Below, in pieces: positions 7,584 through 15,406 of a stretch of DNA of 32,400 bases. The stretch is from contig JBEVNO010000169.1 of NCBI GenBank assembly GCA_040508085.1, positions 1 to 32,400 on the forward strand. Direction: 5' to 3'. Origin of the DNA: ZC4RG30 sp040508085. GTDB lineage: Bacteria > Pseudomonadota > Gammaproteobacteria > Steroidobacterales > Steroidobacteraceae. The notes under the pieces are model-generated. The model was given only the letters and a program-made list of their open reading frames with translations, ran no database searches and was not told the origin of the DNA. Numbering within the stretch: the first letter of the stretch is position 1; each line of letters opens with the position of its first letter. The position numbers and the translations under genes are program-made.

Positions 7584-8765
7584 TCACTGCCCCGGGGTGA
7601 CGCTGGGCCTCAGTGCCAGCACGGCGGCCAGCGCCAGCCCCGCCACGACAGCGCCGGCCAGTGGTACGGCTGTGTATCCCAAACCGGCGCCGATCACAGC
7701 GGCGCCCAGCGCCGCCCCCAGCGCATTGCCAATATTGAACGCAGCTATGTTCATTGCAGACGCCAGATTGGGCGCCTCACTGGCGGATTCCATGACGCGC
7801 ATCTGCAGCGGCGGCACGATTGCGAAACTCATGAACCCCCACAGCGGCGTGATGGTCGCCACGGCCAGGGGCCAGGACAATGTGGCCGCAAACAGCATCA
7901 GCACGGCGACGAGCCCGGACAGGGCTTTGATCAGAGTCATGTCGCGCGAGCGATCCGCCGCGCGGCCGCCCCAGAGGTTGCCGATTGTCATCCCCACACC
8001 GAAGAGCATCAGCATCACGGTGACGAGGCTCCCCGACACCTGACCGCGCTCCCGCAGGATCGCGGCGAAGTAGGTGAAGACGGTGAACATGGCACTCGAA
8101 CCCAGAACGGTCAGAACCAGTGCCGAGAGCACCGGTTTGCTGGAAAGCACCCGCCACTCGGCCGAGAAATCGTCCGGCCTCTGAATGCGGCCGTGCGGCA
8201 GCGCGATTCTCAAGGCCGCCATGGCGACGACCCCCAGCGCCGCGATCAGCCAGAACGAGGTCTTCCAGCCGACCCTGTCCGCGACCCAGGTCGCCAGTGG
8301 CACGCCGCCAATGTTCGCGATGGTCAGCCCAAGGAACATTGACGCCACAGCGCCCGCCCGCCGCTGCGGGGTAACCACACTCGCTGCCACGACAGCACCT
8401 ACTCCGAAGAATGCGCCATGGCACAGGGAAGTGAGGATTCGCGATACAAGGAGCAGTGCATAGCTGTGCGAAAGAGCCGAACAGATGTTGCCCACTGTGA
8501 AGATGCCCATGAGCCCGACCAGCAAGGTCCGTCGTGGCAGCCTCGAAGTCGTCAGCGTCATGAGCGGAGCGCCTGCTACCACGCCGGCGGCATATGCGCT
8601 GATCAGCAGGCCTGCGATGGGGATCGACACGCGGAGATCGGCCGCCATGATCGGAAGCATCCCCATCGGGGCGAACTCGGTGACACCGATTCCAAATGCC
8701 CCCGTGGCAAGCGCGGCCAATGCCAGTGGCGCGTTCGACCCTGCGGCGCTCTGGATATTGCTCAA
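7584..8765 (-). CDS. MFS efflux transporter, YdhP/AraJ-like
   Basis: Inner-membrane major facilitator of the DHA1 drug/sugar efflux type, 393 aa with about 12 hydrophobic segments. The first transmembrane segment (ALATGAFGIGVTEFAPMGMLP) and later segments (LISAYAAGVVAGAPLMT; SRILTSLCHGAFFGVG; NIGGVPLATW; VPPLQMRVM; NIAAFNIGNALGAALG) closely resemble what I know of E. coli YdhP. I chose TTG at 8765, which starts 12 residues before the conserved region and overlaps an upstream mini-ORF stop (TTGA); an in-frame ATG at 8831 would add 22 unconserved residues and lacks a clear ribosome-binding site. It is the last gene of the six-gene hydrolase operon, so export of a product or toxic substrate is a reasonable inference. 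Confidence 0.88.
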   Translation of the reverse strand: MSNIQSAAGSNAPLALAALATGAFGIGVTEFAPMGMLPIMAADLRVSIPIAGLLISAYAAGVVAGAPLMTLTTSRLPRRTLLVGLMGIFTVGNICSALSHSYALLLVSRILTSLCHGAFFGVGAVVAASVVTPQRRAGAVASMFLGLTIANIGGVPLATWVADRVGWKTSFWLIAALGVVAMAALRIALPHGRIQRPDDFSAEWRVLSSKPVLSALVLTVLGSSAMFTVFTYFAAILRERGQVSGSLVTVMLMLFGVGMTIGNLWGGRAADRSRDMTLIKALSGLVAVLMLFAATLSWPLAVATITPLWGFMSFAIVPPLQMRVMESASEAPNLASAMNIAAFNIGNALGAALGAAVIGAGLGYTAVPLAGAVVAGLALAAVLALRPSVTPGQ

Positions 8766-8781
8766 GATCCAGCCTGTGTTG

Positions 8782-8877
8782 TCATCCGGGCCAGCGCCGG
8801 GATGCAGCGCCCCGCACCTGGATTGCCGCATGCAGTGTCGAGATCCCGGCGACCGGCAAGACCATTGCCGCGCTCAT
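8782..8877 (-). CDS. Possible 31-aa ORF between xapX and the MFS gene
   Basis: Its ATG (8877) overlaps the XapX stop as ATGA. Its own stop overlaps the ATG of a 7-codon ORF (8785-8762), whose stop in turn overlaps the TTG start of the MFS gene. The peptide (MSAAMVLPVAGISTLHAAIQ...) is not recognised. It may be a translated coupling peptide, a gene remnant, or chance. Confidence 0.25.
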   Translation of the reverse strand: MSAAMVLPVAGISTLHAAIQVRGAASRRWPG

Positions 8878-9053
8878 GTGATCCCACCCTTGCTCAGGAT
8901 GACTCTCAGGCCCGTGACCAGCTGCTCTCCCGCCAGCATGCCCGCCAATCCCAACAGTGCGATCACCGGCGGCGCCGGCGACCGCACCCTCAGCATGCCG
9001 TAAAGCACGCCGACCAGCACCCCAACTCCCAATGAGATCAGATAAGCCTTCAC
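8874..9053 (-). CDS. XapX-domain small membrane protein
   Basis: 59 aa with two hydrophobic segments (about 3-21 and 29-46) and the XapX signature: KAYLISLGVGVLVGVLYG, RSPAPPVIALLGLAGMLAGEQ. The role of XapX proteins is unknown; they recur beside hydrolase and transporter genes in proteobacterial catabolic operons. The GTG at 9053 gives the usual family N-terminus and sits 10 nt after the stop of the upstream hydrolase; an ATG at 9083 in the same frame would overlap that gene by 20 nt. The stop overlaps an ATG as ATGA. Confidence 0.85.
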   Translation of the reverse strand: MKAYLISLGVGVLVGVLYGMLRVRSPAPPVIALLGLAGMLAGEQLVTGLRVILSKGGIT

Positions 9054-9063
9054 GAGGGGCCGC

Positions 9064-9756
9064 TCAGGTGCCAGCGGGAACATACGCAGGCAACACGGTC
9101 GCCGCTGCGCCGTGGACCATGGTGTACGCATATTCCACGCCGACGCCGTAGGCCCCGCAGTGCTCCTTGACGATGCCCATCACCGCCTCATAGGTATCCT
9201 TCTCTGCCCAGTCGCGCTGCCATTCAAGCAGCACCGATAGCGCGGTAACGGGTTTCGCTCCCGCTTGCACGACGCGGCTCATCGCATTCGTGTGCGAGAG
9301 GGAACTCACGTCGCCGCAGCAATCCTCCGCCACGAACACATCGTAGCCGTCGTGGATGGCCTGGACCGTCGGCAGTGCGACGCATGTCTCCGTCCAGAGG
9401 CCGCTGATGACGATCTTCCTGCGGCCAGTCCTTTCTATCGCGGCGACGAACTCCGGATCATCCCAGGAGTTCATGGTCGAGCGCTCGATCGGCGCCTGAT
9501 CCGGGAACACCGCCTGTATCTGCGGCCACAGGTTGCCGCTGAATGCCTTCGACTCCACCGTCGTGAGGACAACGGGAATGTCGAACACGCGGGCCGCCTT
9601 GGCCAGGATCTGGTTGTTGTTGATGATCGTCTGCCGGTCGAAATTGGCCACTCCGAACAGCATCTGCGGTTGCAGGTCAATGATGGCGACGACGCAATTG
9701 TCGGGCGTCAACAGGCCCTTCTGCGTACGCGCCGACAGGCTCTTGCGATTGGTCAT
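9064..9756 (-). CDS. Isochorismatase-like cysteine hydrolase (YcaC-type)
   Basis: Cytoplasmic hydrolase of 230 aa in the isochorismatase/cysteine hydrolase superfamily, which cleaves amides, nitriles or esters through a Cys nucleophile. The catalytic set is visible: Asp27 in AIIDLQPQM, a Lys near 114 (RRKIVISG) and Cys125 in GLWTETCVALP, a YcaC-like signature. The C-terminal 35 residues extend beyond the usual YcaC end. I chose the ATG at 9756 because AAGGAG lies 6 nt upstream; a further in-frame ATG 5 codons earlier has no such site. It is flanked by an alpha/beta hydrolase gene (gap 11 nt) and xapX (gap 10 nt). The substrate is not known. Confidence 0.9.
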   Translation of the reverse strand: MTNRKSLSARTQKGLLTPDNCVVAIIDLQPQMLFGVANFDRQTIINNNQILAKAARVFDIPVVLTTVESKAFSGNLWPQIQAVFPDQAPIERSTMNSWDDPEFVAAIERTGRRKIVISGLWTETCVALPTVQAIHDGYDVFVAEDCCGDVSSLSHTNAMSRVVQAGAKPVTALSVLLEWQRDWAEKDTYEAVMGIVKEHCGAYGVGVEYAYTMVHGAAATVLPAYVPAGT

Positions 9757-9762
9757 GTGGTT

Positions 9763-9768
9763 CTCCTT
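9763..9768 (-). promoter_or_regulatory. AAGGAG ribosome-binding site of the YcaC-like gene
   Basis: Strong Shine-Dalgarno 6 nt ahead of the ATG at 9756. It abuts and partly overlaps the stop codon of the upstream alpha/beta hydrolase (TGAAGGAG), so re-initiation is likely. Confidence 0.75.
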
Positions 9769-10460
9769 CAACGAATGACGCTGGCCGCGTCGAGAATGAC
9801 GGCAGCGACTGCCTCTGGATGCGACAGCATGGGCACGTGACTGGAGGGCACGGGCGTCACCTTTGCACCGATTCGCTGCGCCATGACGGCCTGTGCCGCT
9901 GGCGGAATCATGCGATCGTTCTGCGCAAGCAGGTACCAGGACTGCCGGTCATGCCAGGCGCCGGCCGTGAGCACATCGGCTGTGCAACGCTCGGCCCATG
10001 GACCCTGGCTCACAGCCAGCACGCGCGTCTCGGCGACCGGCAGGTCCTGTGCAAAATCAGTGGCGATGTTTTCCGCAGGCAGCGTCAGGAATCCCGCGGA
10101 GTCCCTGCGCAACGCCGCGCCCCAGGGCGGAGGCGGTCCGTTCTTCAGGAGATCGTTTACGGACTCTCCTTTGTCGGGCGCAAAGGCCGCTACGTAGACC
10201 AGCGCTTTCACCTTCTTGTCGGCGCCCGCCTCCGAGATCACGGCTCCGCCCCAGGAGTGACCCACCAGGACGACTGGTCCCGGCGCAGCCTCGATCGCAC
10301 GTCGAGCGGCTGCCGCATCGTCCTGCAACGAGCTCAGGGGATTCTGGATGGCGACCACATCGAGCCCTCTGGCCTGCAACAGAGGCACGACGCGATTCCA
10401 GCTCGAACCATCCGCAAAGGCGCCATGGACCAGGATGACGGTGACAACGAGGCTATTCAC
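9768..10460 (-). CDS. Alpha/beta hydrolase (small methylesterase-like)
   Basis: 230 aa, one compact alpha/beta-hydrolase domain with no signal peptide. The oxyanion-hole segment is LVHGAFADGSSW; the nucleophile is Ser69 in GHSWGG; Asp182 (AQNDRMIPP) and His208 (SSHVPMLSHPE) complete the triad. The short cap and the SSHVPMLSHPE ending recall plant-type methylesterases and related bacterial EstC-like esterases, which act on small carboxylic esters. The start is GTG at 10460, overlapping the preceding gene's stop by 4 nt (GTGA). Family certain, substrate unknown. Confidence 0.9.
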   Translation of the reverse strand: MNSLVVTVILVHGAFADGSSWNRVVPLLQARGLDVVAIQNPLSSLQDDAAAARRAIEAAPGPVVLVGHSWGGAVISEAGADKKVKALVYVAAFAPDKGESVNDLLKNGPPPPWGAALRRDSAGFLTLPAENIATDFAQDLPVAETRVLAVSQGPWAERCTADVLTAGAWHDRQSWYLLAQNDRMIPPAAQAVMAQRIGAKVTPVPSSHVPMLSHPEAVAAVILDAASVIR

Positions 10461-11770
10461 TGGTCACTCCGCGAGGCGGTGTAGACGGTGTCCGTGGGAC
10501 CGATGCCGCTGATGTAGACGACGGCGGGCTCGGAGCGAGTCAGGGCAAAGTGCGGAAGATTTGCGGGCTCGGTATAGAAGCTGCCGGCGCGCAGCTCTTT
10601 CACCTGCGCCTCCTCTGCCTGTGCGCCGTAGCCGAAGTACCATCGCCCCGACGCCACGACAGCCGTGCGCGGATCGCGGTGCGTGTGCGCCTGGATGCGC
10701 GTATTCGGAGGTACGCGGATTTCGATCGTGTACGGGCCTGCCTGTGCCGGATCACCGGAAAGCGTTGTCGTGCTGATTCCGGCGACCCCGGATGTGCCGG
10801 CCCCCGCGCCGCCCTTGACCAGCCCCGCGATTTCATCGGGCGTCAGGCGCAGCCCGCCTTGCCTGTCAAGGAATGCCCTGACGATCTTCACAGTAGCAGC
10901 GGGGTTCTCCTCCATGATCCAGTGGCCCGAGTCCGGGATCACACCCTCGGTGACGTCGACCGCGCCCTCACGCATCACTGCAGCCATCATCGTGCCAAAG
11001 GATTTCTCGCCGCCGAGGGCCAGCACCGGCATGGCAAGCTTTCCACCCTCCTTCAGATAGGCGCGATCGTCGATGGCGTCCTGGTCGAAGGCGGCGAACT
11101 GCGAGAAGCCTGAATGCATGGCCCCGGGCCTCGCGTAGAGCGCTGCATAGTGCTCACGCGCCGCCTCGCTGAATCTGCTTGGTGTTGCCGAGAACTCATT
11201 CCAGAAGCGATCGAGATAAATCCTCTCGCGGCCCGCCACCAACCGCTCCATGTCCGGGCCGCCGAACCTGAAGTGCCACAGCAGAGGATTCTTCAGGACT
11301 TCCTCCCAGGGACCGATTCCCGGCACGGGCGCGTCGATCAACACGAACTGCGACACGCGGTCGCGGTGGAGCGCCGCGAAGGCGAAGCCCACCATGTTGC
11401 CGATATCATGGGTGACCAGAGCCACCGAGCCGATCTTCAACGCATCGAGTACGCCCGCCACATCGCCCGCCTGGGTCTTCTTGTCGAAGCCCTTGTCCGG
11501 CTTCGACGAAAGTCCGAGGCCGCGCAGATCGGGGACCACTACGGTATGGTCGCGCGCGAGATCCGCCGCAAGCGGAACCCACATGTCACCGGTTTCACCG
11601 TAGCCGTGCAGCAGCACCACCGCGGGGCCCGAGCCGCCTACACGGACATGGATCGTCGCACCGTTGGTGGTGATGGACTGGTTCTTGAACGCAGGGGGAA
11701 AATCGAAAGGCCCGGCCAGCGCCTGCGTCACGCACAGGCCCGCTGCCAGAAGAGCAATTGCGGCTTTCAT
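10457..11770 (-). CDS. Exported epoxide-hydrolase-like alpha/beta hydrolase fused to a cupin
   Basis: 437 aa in three parts. Residues 1-19 are a signal peptide (cleavage about QALA-G). Residues about 30-305 are an alpha/beta hydrolase of the epoxide hydrolase/dehalogenase group: LLHGYGE (54-60), PDLRGLGLSSKP, Asp122 as nucleophile in HDIGN (Ser is absent there) and His283 in DSGHW. Residues about 330-432 are a cupin: HTH at 362-364, SGRWYFGYG and a second motif LPHFALT with His407. The Glu expected shortly after the HxH is replaced by Arg/Thr, so metal binding may differ. GGAG lies 5 nt before the ATG. Related cupins usually stand alone as small exported proteins, so the fusion is unusual. 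The enzyme probably acts in the periplasm on an epoxide, halide or ester. Confidence 0.88.
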   Translation of the reverse strand: MKAAIALLAAGLCVTQALAGPFDFPPAFKNQSITTNGATIHVRVGGSGPAVVLLHGYGETGDMWVPLAADLARDHTVVVPDLRGLGLSSKPDKGFDKKTQAGDVAGVLDALKIGSVALVTHDIGNMVGFAFAALHRDRVSQFVLIDAPVPGIGPWEEVLKNPLLWHFRFGGPDMERLVAGRERIYLDRFWNEFSATPSRFSEAAREHYAALYARPGAMHSGFSQFAAFDQDAIDDRAYLKEGGKLAMPVLALGGEKSFGTMMAAVMREGAVDVTEGVIPDSGHWIMEENPAATVKIVRAFLDRQGGLRLTPDEIAGLVKGGAGAGTSGVAGISTTTLSGDPAQAGPYTIEIRVPPNTRIQAHTHRDPRTAVVASGRWYFGYGAQAEEAQVKELRAGSFYTEPANLPHFALTRSEPAVVYISGIGPTDTVYTASRSDQ

Positions 11771-11847
11771 GGGATCTCCAGATCGTTGCAGTGCCGCAGA
11801 TTCTGCTCACCGGGATTGCGGACGAGCGAGTGAAGACTTGCTAAACG

Positions 11848-13053
11848 TTATTGAGCATCCCGGTCCAGCGGCTGTCTGGCCGCCCCTTTCGGCCCGAGGC
11901 CTATCAGGCCCACTGACACCACCATCGCGATGGCGATCGGAAGCAGGGAGATCACGCCGCCCTTGGGGCCGATGAGCAAGAACAGCACGAGCGGGACGAG
12001 AACGGCCGCACCGCGGTTGCAGGCCCATGCCGTGGATGTGGCCAGCGTCCTGATCTCGCCCGGGAAGATCTCGGCGGCGTACAGCGTAAGCGCAGTGACG
12101 TAGATCGCTCCGGCCACGCCGAACGTGACCAACGCACCGGCCACGACACCTTCTGAAGTCGAAAGCCCGAATGCAAGCACGCAGGCGACCATCAGCACGG
12201 CGCAGGCAATCAGCAGCGTACGTCGCCCGAGCCGGTCCACGAACGCGCCGGTGATCAGGGAGGCGAGCGTCGGCCCCAGGGTCGTCAGCGTCACGTATAG
12301 CAGTGCGCGGCTCACGTCGAATCCCCGCAGCAGGAGCATCGGGCCCGTCAGTAACGGGAATCCGACGGCCGCCCAAGGGAAGAGGAAGTAGATCGCAGAT
12401 ATGAATCCCAGTCGCCCACGATGCTGGCGCAAGGTTTCGCGCTGATTCAGCACTGGAGGTGGGCCGCGGCCGTCCGTTGGCAGGCGGAGGAAGGCGAGGG
12501 CCGCGACGAGGGAGAGCGCGCCGGCGCCAGCCAGAGGCCAACGCCAGCCCGCAATGCCCCATGGTTCGAGCGGAATCAGCCCCCGGATCGTCATCAACGC
12601 AAAAGGGGGAGCCAGCGCGGCCAGGCCACATACCCAGAAGATCACCAAACCTCTGCGCCTGGGCTCGGCTATCTGCGTGAGGTAGGCAATCAGCAGGGGC
12701 GGGATGGCACCCAGCGGAAACCCTGACAAGAACCGCGTCAGCGTAAGCAACCAAATACTGGGGCTGGCTGCAGCCAGCAGCGAGGTGCCGCCGAGCATCC
12801 CAAGCGCGAAGACCAGGCAGGAACGGATTCCGCGACGGTCTGCGAACCAGCCAAAGACCGGCGCGCCCAATACCGCGCCCAGGTAAACCGACGAGAGCAG
12901 GATCGACAGCCGGCGCGGACCGATTTCATAAGGGGGCGCCAGGAACACCGTCGAGAAGGCATTGCCGATGGCCATCTCGATCATGTCGACGGCCAGCGCC
13001 AGCGCGCACGCTGCGCCAGCCGCGATGGTCAGCCGGCGGGATCTGATAGGCAT
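11848..13053 (-). CDS. MFS transporter, sugar-porter/metabolite:H+ symporter type
   Basis: Inner-membrane transporter of about 401 aa with 12 predicted membrane segments. Typical loop motifs are present twice: GWFADRRGIRS after TM2 and GAFVDRLGRRTL in the second half, plus the FLSGFPLGAIPPLL and ALTLYAAEIFPGEIRT segments characteristic of the SP/SHS/AAHS groups and SV2-like proteins. These usually import organic acids or sugars with protons. I chose the ATG at 13053; a GTG at 13110 in frame would extend it by 19 hydrophilic residues but would leave only 42 bp for two divergent promoters. It is the first gene of the operon, followed after 77 bp by the hydrolase-cupin gene. Confidence 0.88.
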   Translation of the reverse strand: MPIRSRRLTIAAGAACALALAVDMIEMAIGNAFSTVFLAPPYEIGPRRLSILLSSVYLGAVLGAPVFGWFADRRGIRSCLVFALGMLGGTSLLAAASPSIWLLTLTRFLSGFPLGAIPPLLIAYLTQIAEPRRRGLVIFWVCGLAALAPPFALMTIRGLIPLEPWGIAGWRWPLAGAGALSLVAALAFLRLPTDGRGPPPVLNQRETLRQHRGRLGFISAIYFLFPWAAVGFPLLTGPMLLLRGFDVSRALLYVTLTTLGPTLASLITGAFVDRLGRRTLLIACAVLMVACVLAFGLSTSEGVVAGALVTFGVAGAIYVTALTLYAAEIFPGEIRTLATSTAWACNRGAAVLVPLVLFLLIGPKGGVISLLPIAIAMVVSVGLIGLGPKGAARQPLDRDAQ

Positions 13054-13103
13054 GATGCATGATCGCCGCTCCCGGCGGGATTCGGGAGCAACACAGCGAT
13101 CGA

Positions 13104-13119
13104 TTAACACTAATTAGCA
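13104..13119. promoter_or_regulatory. Motif TTAACA-N3-ATTAGCA ahead of the hydrolase operon (copy A)
   Basis: A 16-bp site between the divergent MFS/hydrolase operon and the TonB receptor gene, 50 bp from the MFS start. A second copy with 13 of 16 identical bases lies at 21044-21059 ahead of the regulator pair, in the same orientation to its minus-strand operon. It could be a shared operator, or a shared -10-like element (TGCTAAT read on the minus strand). Confidence 0.45.
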
Positions 13120-13152
13120 CGGCACGGCGGAGGAGCCATTGATCATGGCCAC

Positions 13153-15399
13153 ATGCGCCTGATCATCGTTACTCTGCTCGTCATCAACCTGATTCCGGCT
13201 GCACGTGCCGCGGAATCGACCTCCAACGAAGCACTCGATGAAGTCGTAGTGACGGCCACGAGGCGCGCGACCCGCCTTCTCGAGACGCCCGCGAGCATCA
13301 CTGCGTTGCGAGCCGAGACGCTGCGCGAGATCAATGCGGACGCGTTTTCAGACTTCGCTGCGCTCGTCCCTGGCCTGACATCGATCGACGTCGGTCCGGG
13401 GCAGAAGCGCTACGCCATCCGAGGACTCCAGTCGGCTGGCGAACCTGAGGTCGCGCTGTACTACGACGAGATTCCCATCAGCGGCCTGCCTGGCGCATCG
13501 CTGGATACCGGAGACAGCCAACCCGACATCAAACTCTGGGACGTCGACCGGGTTGAAGTCCTCAAGGGACCGCAGGGAACCCTGTATGGAAACGGCTCGA
13601 TGGGCGGCGCCATCCGCATCATCTCGAAGCGGCCGGTGCTCGATCTGACGGAAGGGGCCGCCGAGGCTTCCGGTTCCGCCACCGAGCAAGGGGCACCCTC
13701 ATGGCGGCTGAACGCCATGGTCAACCTGCCGCTGGTCGACGAGCGCCTCGCAGTCCGTCTCGCCGGCTACTACCGCCGCGAGGGCGGCTGGATCGACAAC
13801 ACACACCGCAGCGACATCGCTCTTCCGCAGGTCACCGGTGCCGATCTGAACTGGGAGCGCACGTGGGGCGCCCGGCTGTCGTCGACGCTGCAGGCCAATG
13901 AGGACTGGACCGTTACGGCGATCGCCTACTACCAGGACCTGGTGACCGGGGATTCCTTCGAGACCTATCCTTCCTTCGCCACCACCTCGGATGCCTTTGT
14001 CTCCAAGGCCTTCGTTCGTACCCCCTGGATCGACGAATCGAGGATGTTCAATCTCATCTCCACGACACAGCTGGGCTGGGCGGATCTCGTCGCTACTGCC
14101 TCCTACCAGAAGCGCAACGCCACGATCAATCTCGACTCCACGCGTTACCTGCTCAGCTTCTCGGGCTGCAACGAGTTCACCTGGAACAAGACCTGCTCCG
14201 GCCCAGCCAATGTGCCTGCCACTTCCAGCGCCCGGCAGAGCGTCCGCGCGACTTCCGTGGAAGTGCGCCTCGTGTCGCGATCCGCGGGTCGCCTGGAGTG
14301 GACGGCCGGCGCATTTCGACAGGACTCCAACACGTTCCGTCGCGGCCAGCTGGCGATGACCGACAGCAGCGGCGCCATTGAATACGACCCGGTCACCGGA
14401 GACGCTCTCAACCGGCTTTTCGCCCGCAACAACGATGATGTCTTCGATCAGTCCGCATTGTTCGGCGAGGCGACTTACCGCCTCCTGCCCCGGTGGAAGA
14501 TCACCGCCGGCGGTCGCTGGTTTCACTCCAGTCGTTCCGACCAGCAAGTTCTGGTGCAACAGTTCTTTCCCGGCGCGCCGGTGGGCGCGCAGCCTTTCCA
14601 GGAGTTCAGTGAATCCGCGCTGTTCAAGAAGGTGCAGCTCACCTTCGAAGTCAGTCCGCACCAGCTGCTGTACATTCAGGCCGCACAGGGCTTTCGTGCA
14701 GGCGGGCCGAACTACCCCGGCGGCTTTGCGCTCAGCGCCCCGCCCTACGACTCCGATTCCGTGTGGAATTACGAGCTCGGCTGGAAAATGGCGTCACCTG
14801 GACACCGCCTCGAATGGAGCGGTGCTGTCTACCGGATCGACTGGAGCCGCGTGCAACAGCTGCTCCCCGTCCAGATCTTCAGTTCGATCATCAATGGCGG
14901 GGCCGCCAGGTCGGATGGCTTCGAATCAGAGCTTTCCCTTCACCTCACCAGCAAGCTCACGTTCGCGGCTGGTGCTGCGTACTCGGATGCGCATCTTCGT
15001 GGCCCCCAGCCCCAGGTGACGAATCCGGCGCTGCAGCTGCAGGATGGCGATCGACTGGCCGGGGTGCCGCGGTGGACGGCGAATGCCGCCGTGGGCTGGA
15101 GCCATGCATTTGCATCTGCGCTGCAGGTTCAGGCCAGGGCGGATTTCGCCTACGTCTCCCGCCGCGCGAATCTCGTCTCGTCGCGTAATCCCAACTACTT
15201 TGTCATTCCCGGCCGGGGCCTGCTCAATCTCCATTTGAGCCTGGACCGCGCCGACGGCAGGAGCATTTCGCTACACCTCTACAACGCCCTCGATGAGTTC
15301 GCTCCGATGACTGGCAAAGTCGAAGACGGCAACCTCATTCGTACGGTCACCCCTGCCCGCCCCCGCACGATCAGTCTGGTCGCGTCCGCGCGGCTGTGA
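13153..15399 (+). CDS. TonB-dependent outer-membrane receptor
   Basis: 748 aa. A signal peptide (about 1-19, ending ARA-AE) precedes a TonB box-like segment (LDEVVVTATRR). The plug domain follows, with ETPASITAL, YAIRGLQSAGEP, DVDRVEVLKGPQGTLYGNGSMGGAIRI, and then a long beta-barrel ending RTISLVASARL. It takes up a ligand across the outer membrane at the expense of TonB energy. The plug resembles the broad iron-complex/FecA-like group that in sphingomonads and relatives also imports plant and carbohydrate molecules. It diverges from the MFS-hydrolase operon, so the same substrate is likely. GGAGGAG precedes the start but is 16 nt away and fits a 5-codon ORF (13145-13162) better. It converges on the regulator pair with a 7-bp gap. 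Confidence 0.94.
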   Translation: MRLIIVTLLVINLIPAARAAESTSNEALDEVVVTATRRATRLLETPASITALRAETLREINADAFSDFAALVPGLTSIDVGPGQKRYAIRGLQSAGEPEVALYYDEIPISGLPGASLDTGDSQPDIKLWDVDRVEVLKGPQGTLYGNGSMGGAIRIISKRPVLDLTEGAAEASGSATEQGAPSWRLNAMVNLPLVDERLAVRLAGYYRREGGWIDNTHRSDIALPQVTGADLNWERTWGARLSSTLQANEDWTVTAIAYYQDLVTGDSFETYPSFATTSDAFVSKAFVRTPWIDESRMFNLISTTQLGWADLVATASYQKRNATINLDSTRYLLSFSGCNEFTWNKTCSGPANVPATSSARQSVRATSVEVRLVSRSAGRLEWTAGAFRQDSNTFRRGQLAMTDSSGAIEYDPVTGDALNRLFARNNDDVFDQSALFGEATYRLLPRWKITAGGRWFHSSRSDQQVLVQQFFPGAPVGAQPFQEFSESALFKKVQLTFEVSPHQLLYIQAAQGFRAGGPNYPGGFALSAPPYDSDSVWNYELGWKMASPGHRLEWSGAVYRIDWSRVQQLLPVQIFSSIINGGAARSDGFESELSLHLTSKLTFAAGAAYSDAHLRGPQPQVTNPALQLQDGDRLAGVPRWTANAAVGWSHAFASALQVQARADFAYVSRRANLVSSRNPNYFVIPGRGLLNLHLSLDRADGRSISLHLYNALDEFAPMTGKVEDGNLIRTVTPARPRTISLVASARL

Positions 15400-15406
15400 C
15401 CTGCGA

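Noticed and set aside
13699..14661. Minus-strand open frame of 320 codons in the first TonB receptor
   Set aside because: Antisense shadow; the receptor frame has signal peptide, plug and barrel in order.
15400..15406. Terminator between the converging TonB receptor and regulator genes
   Set aside because: The gap is only 7 bp and I found no stem-loop at the gene ends.
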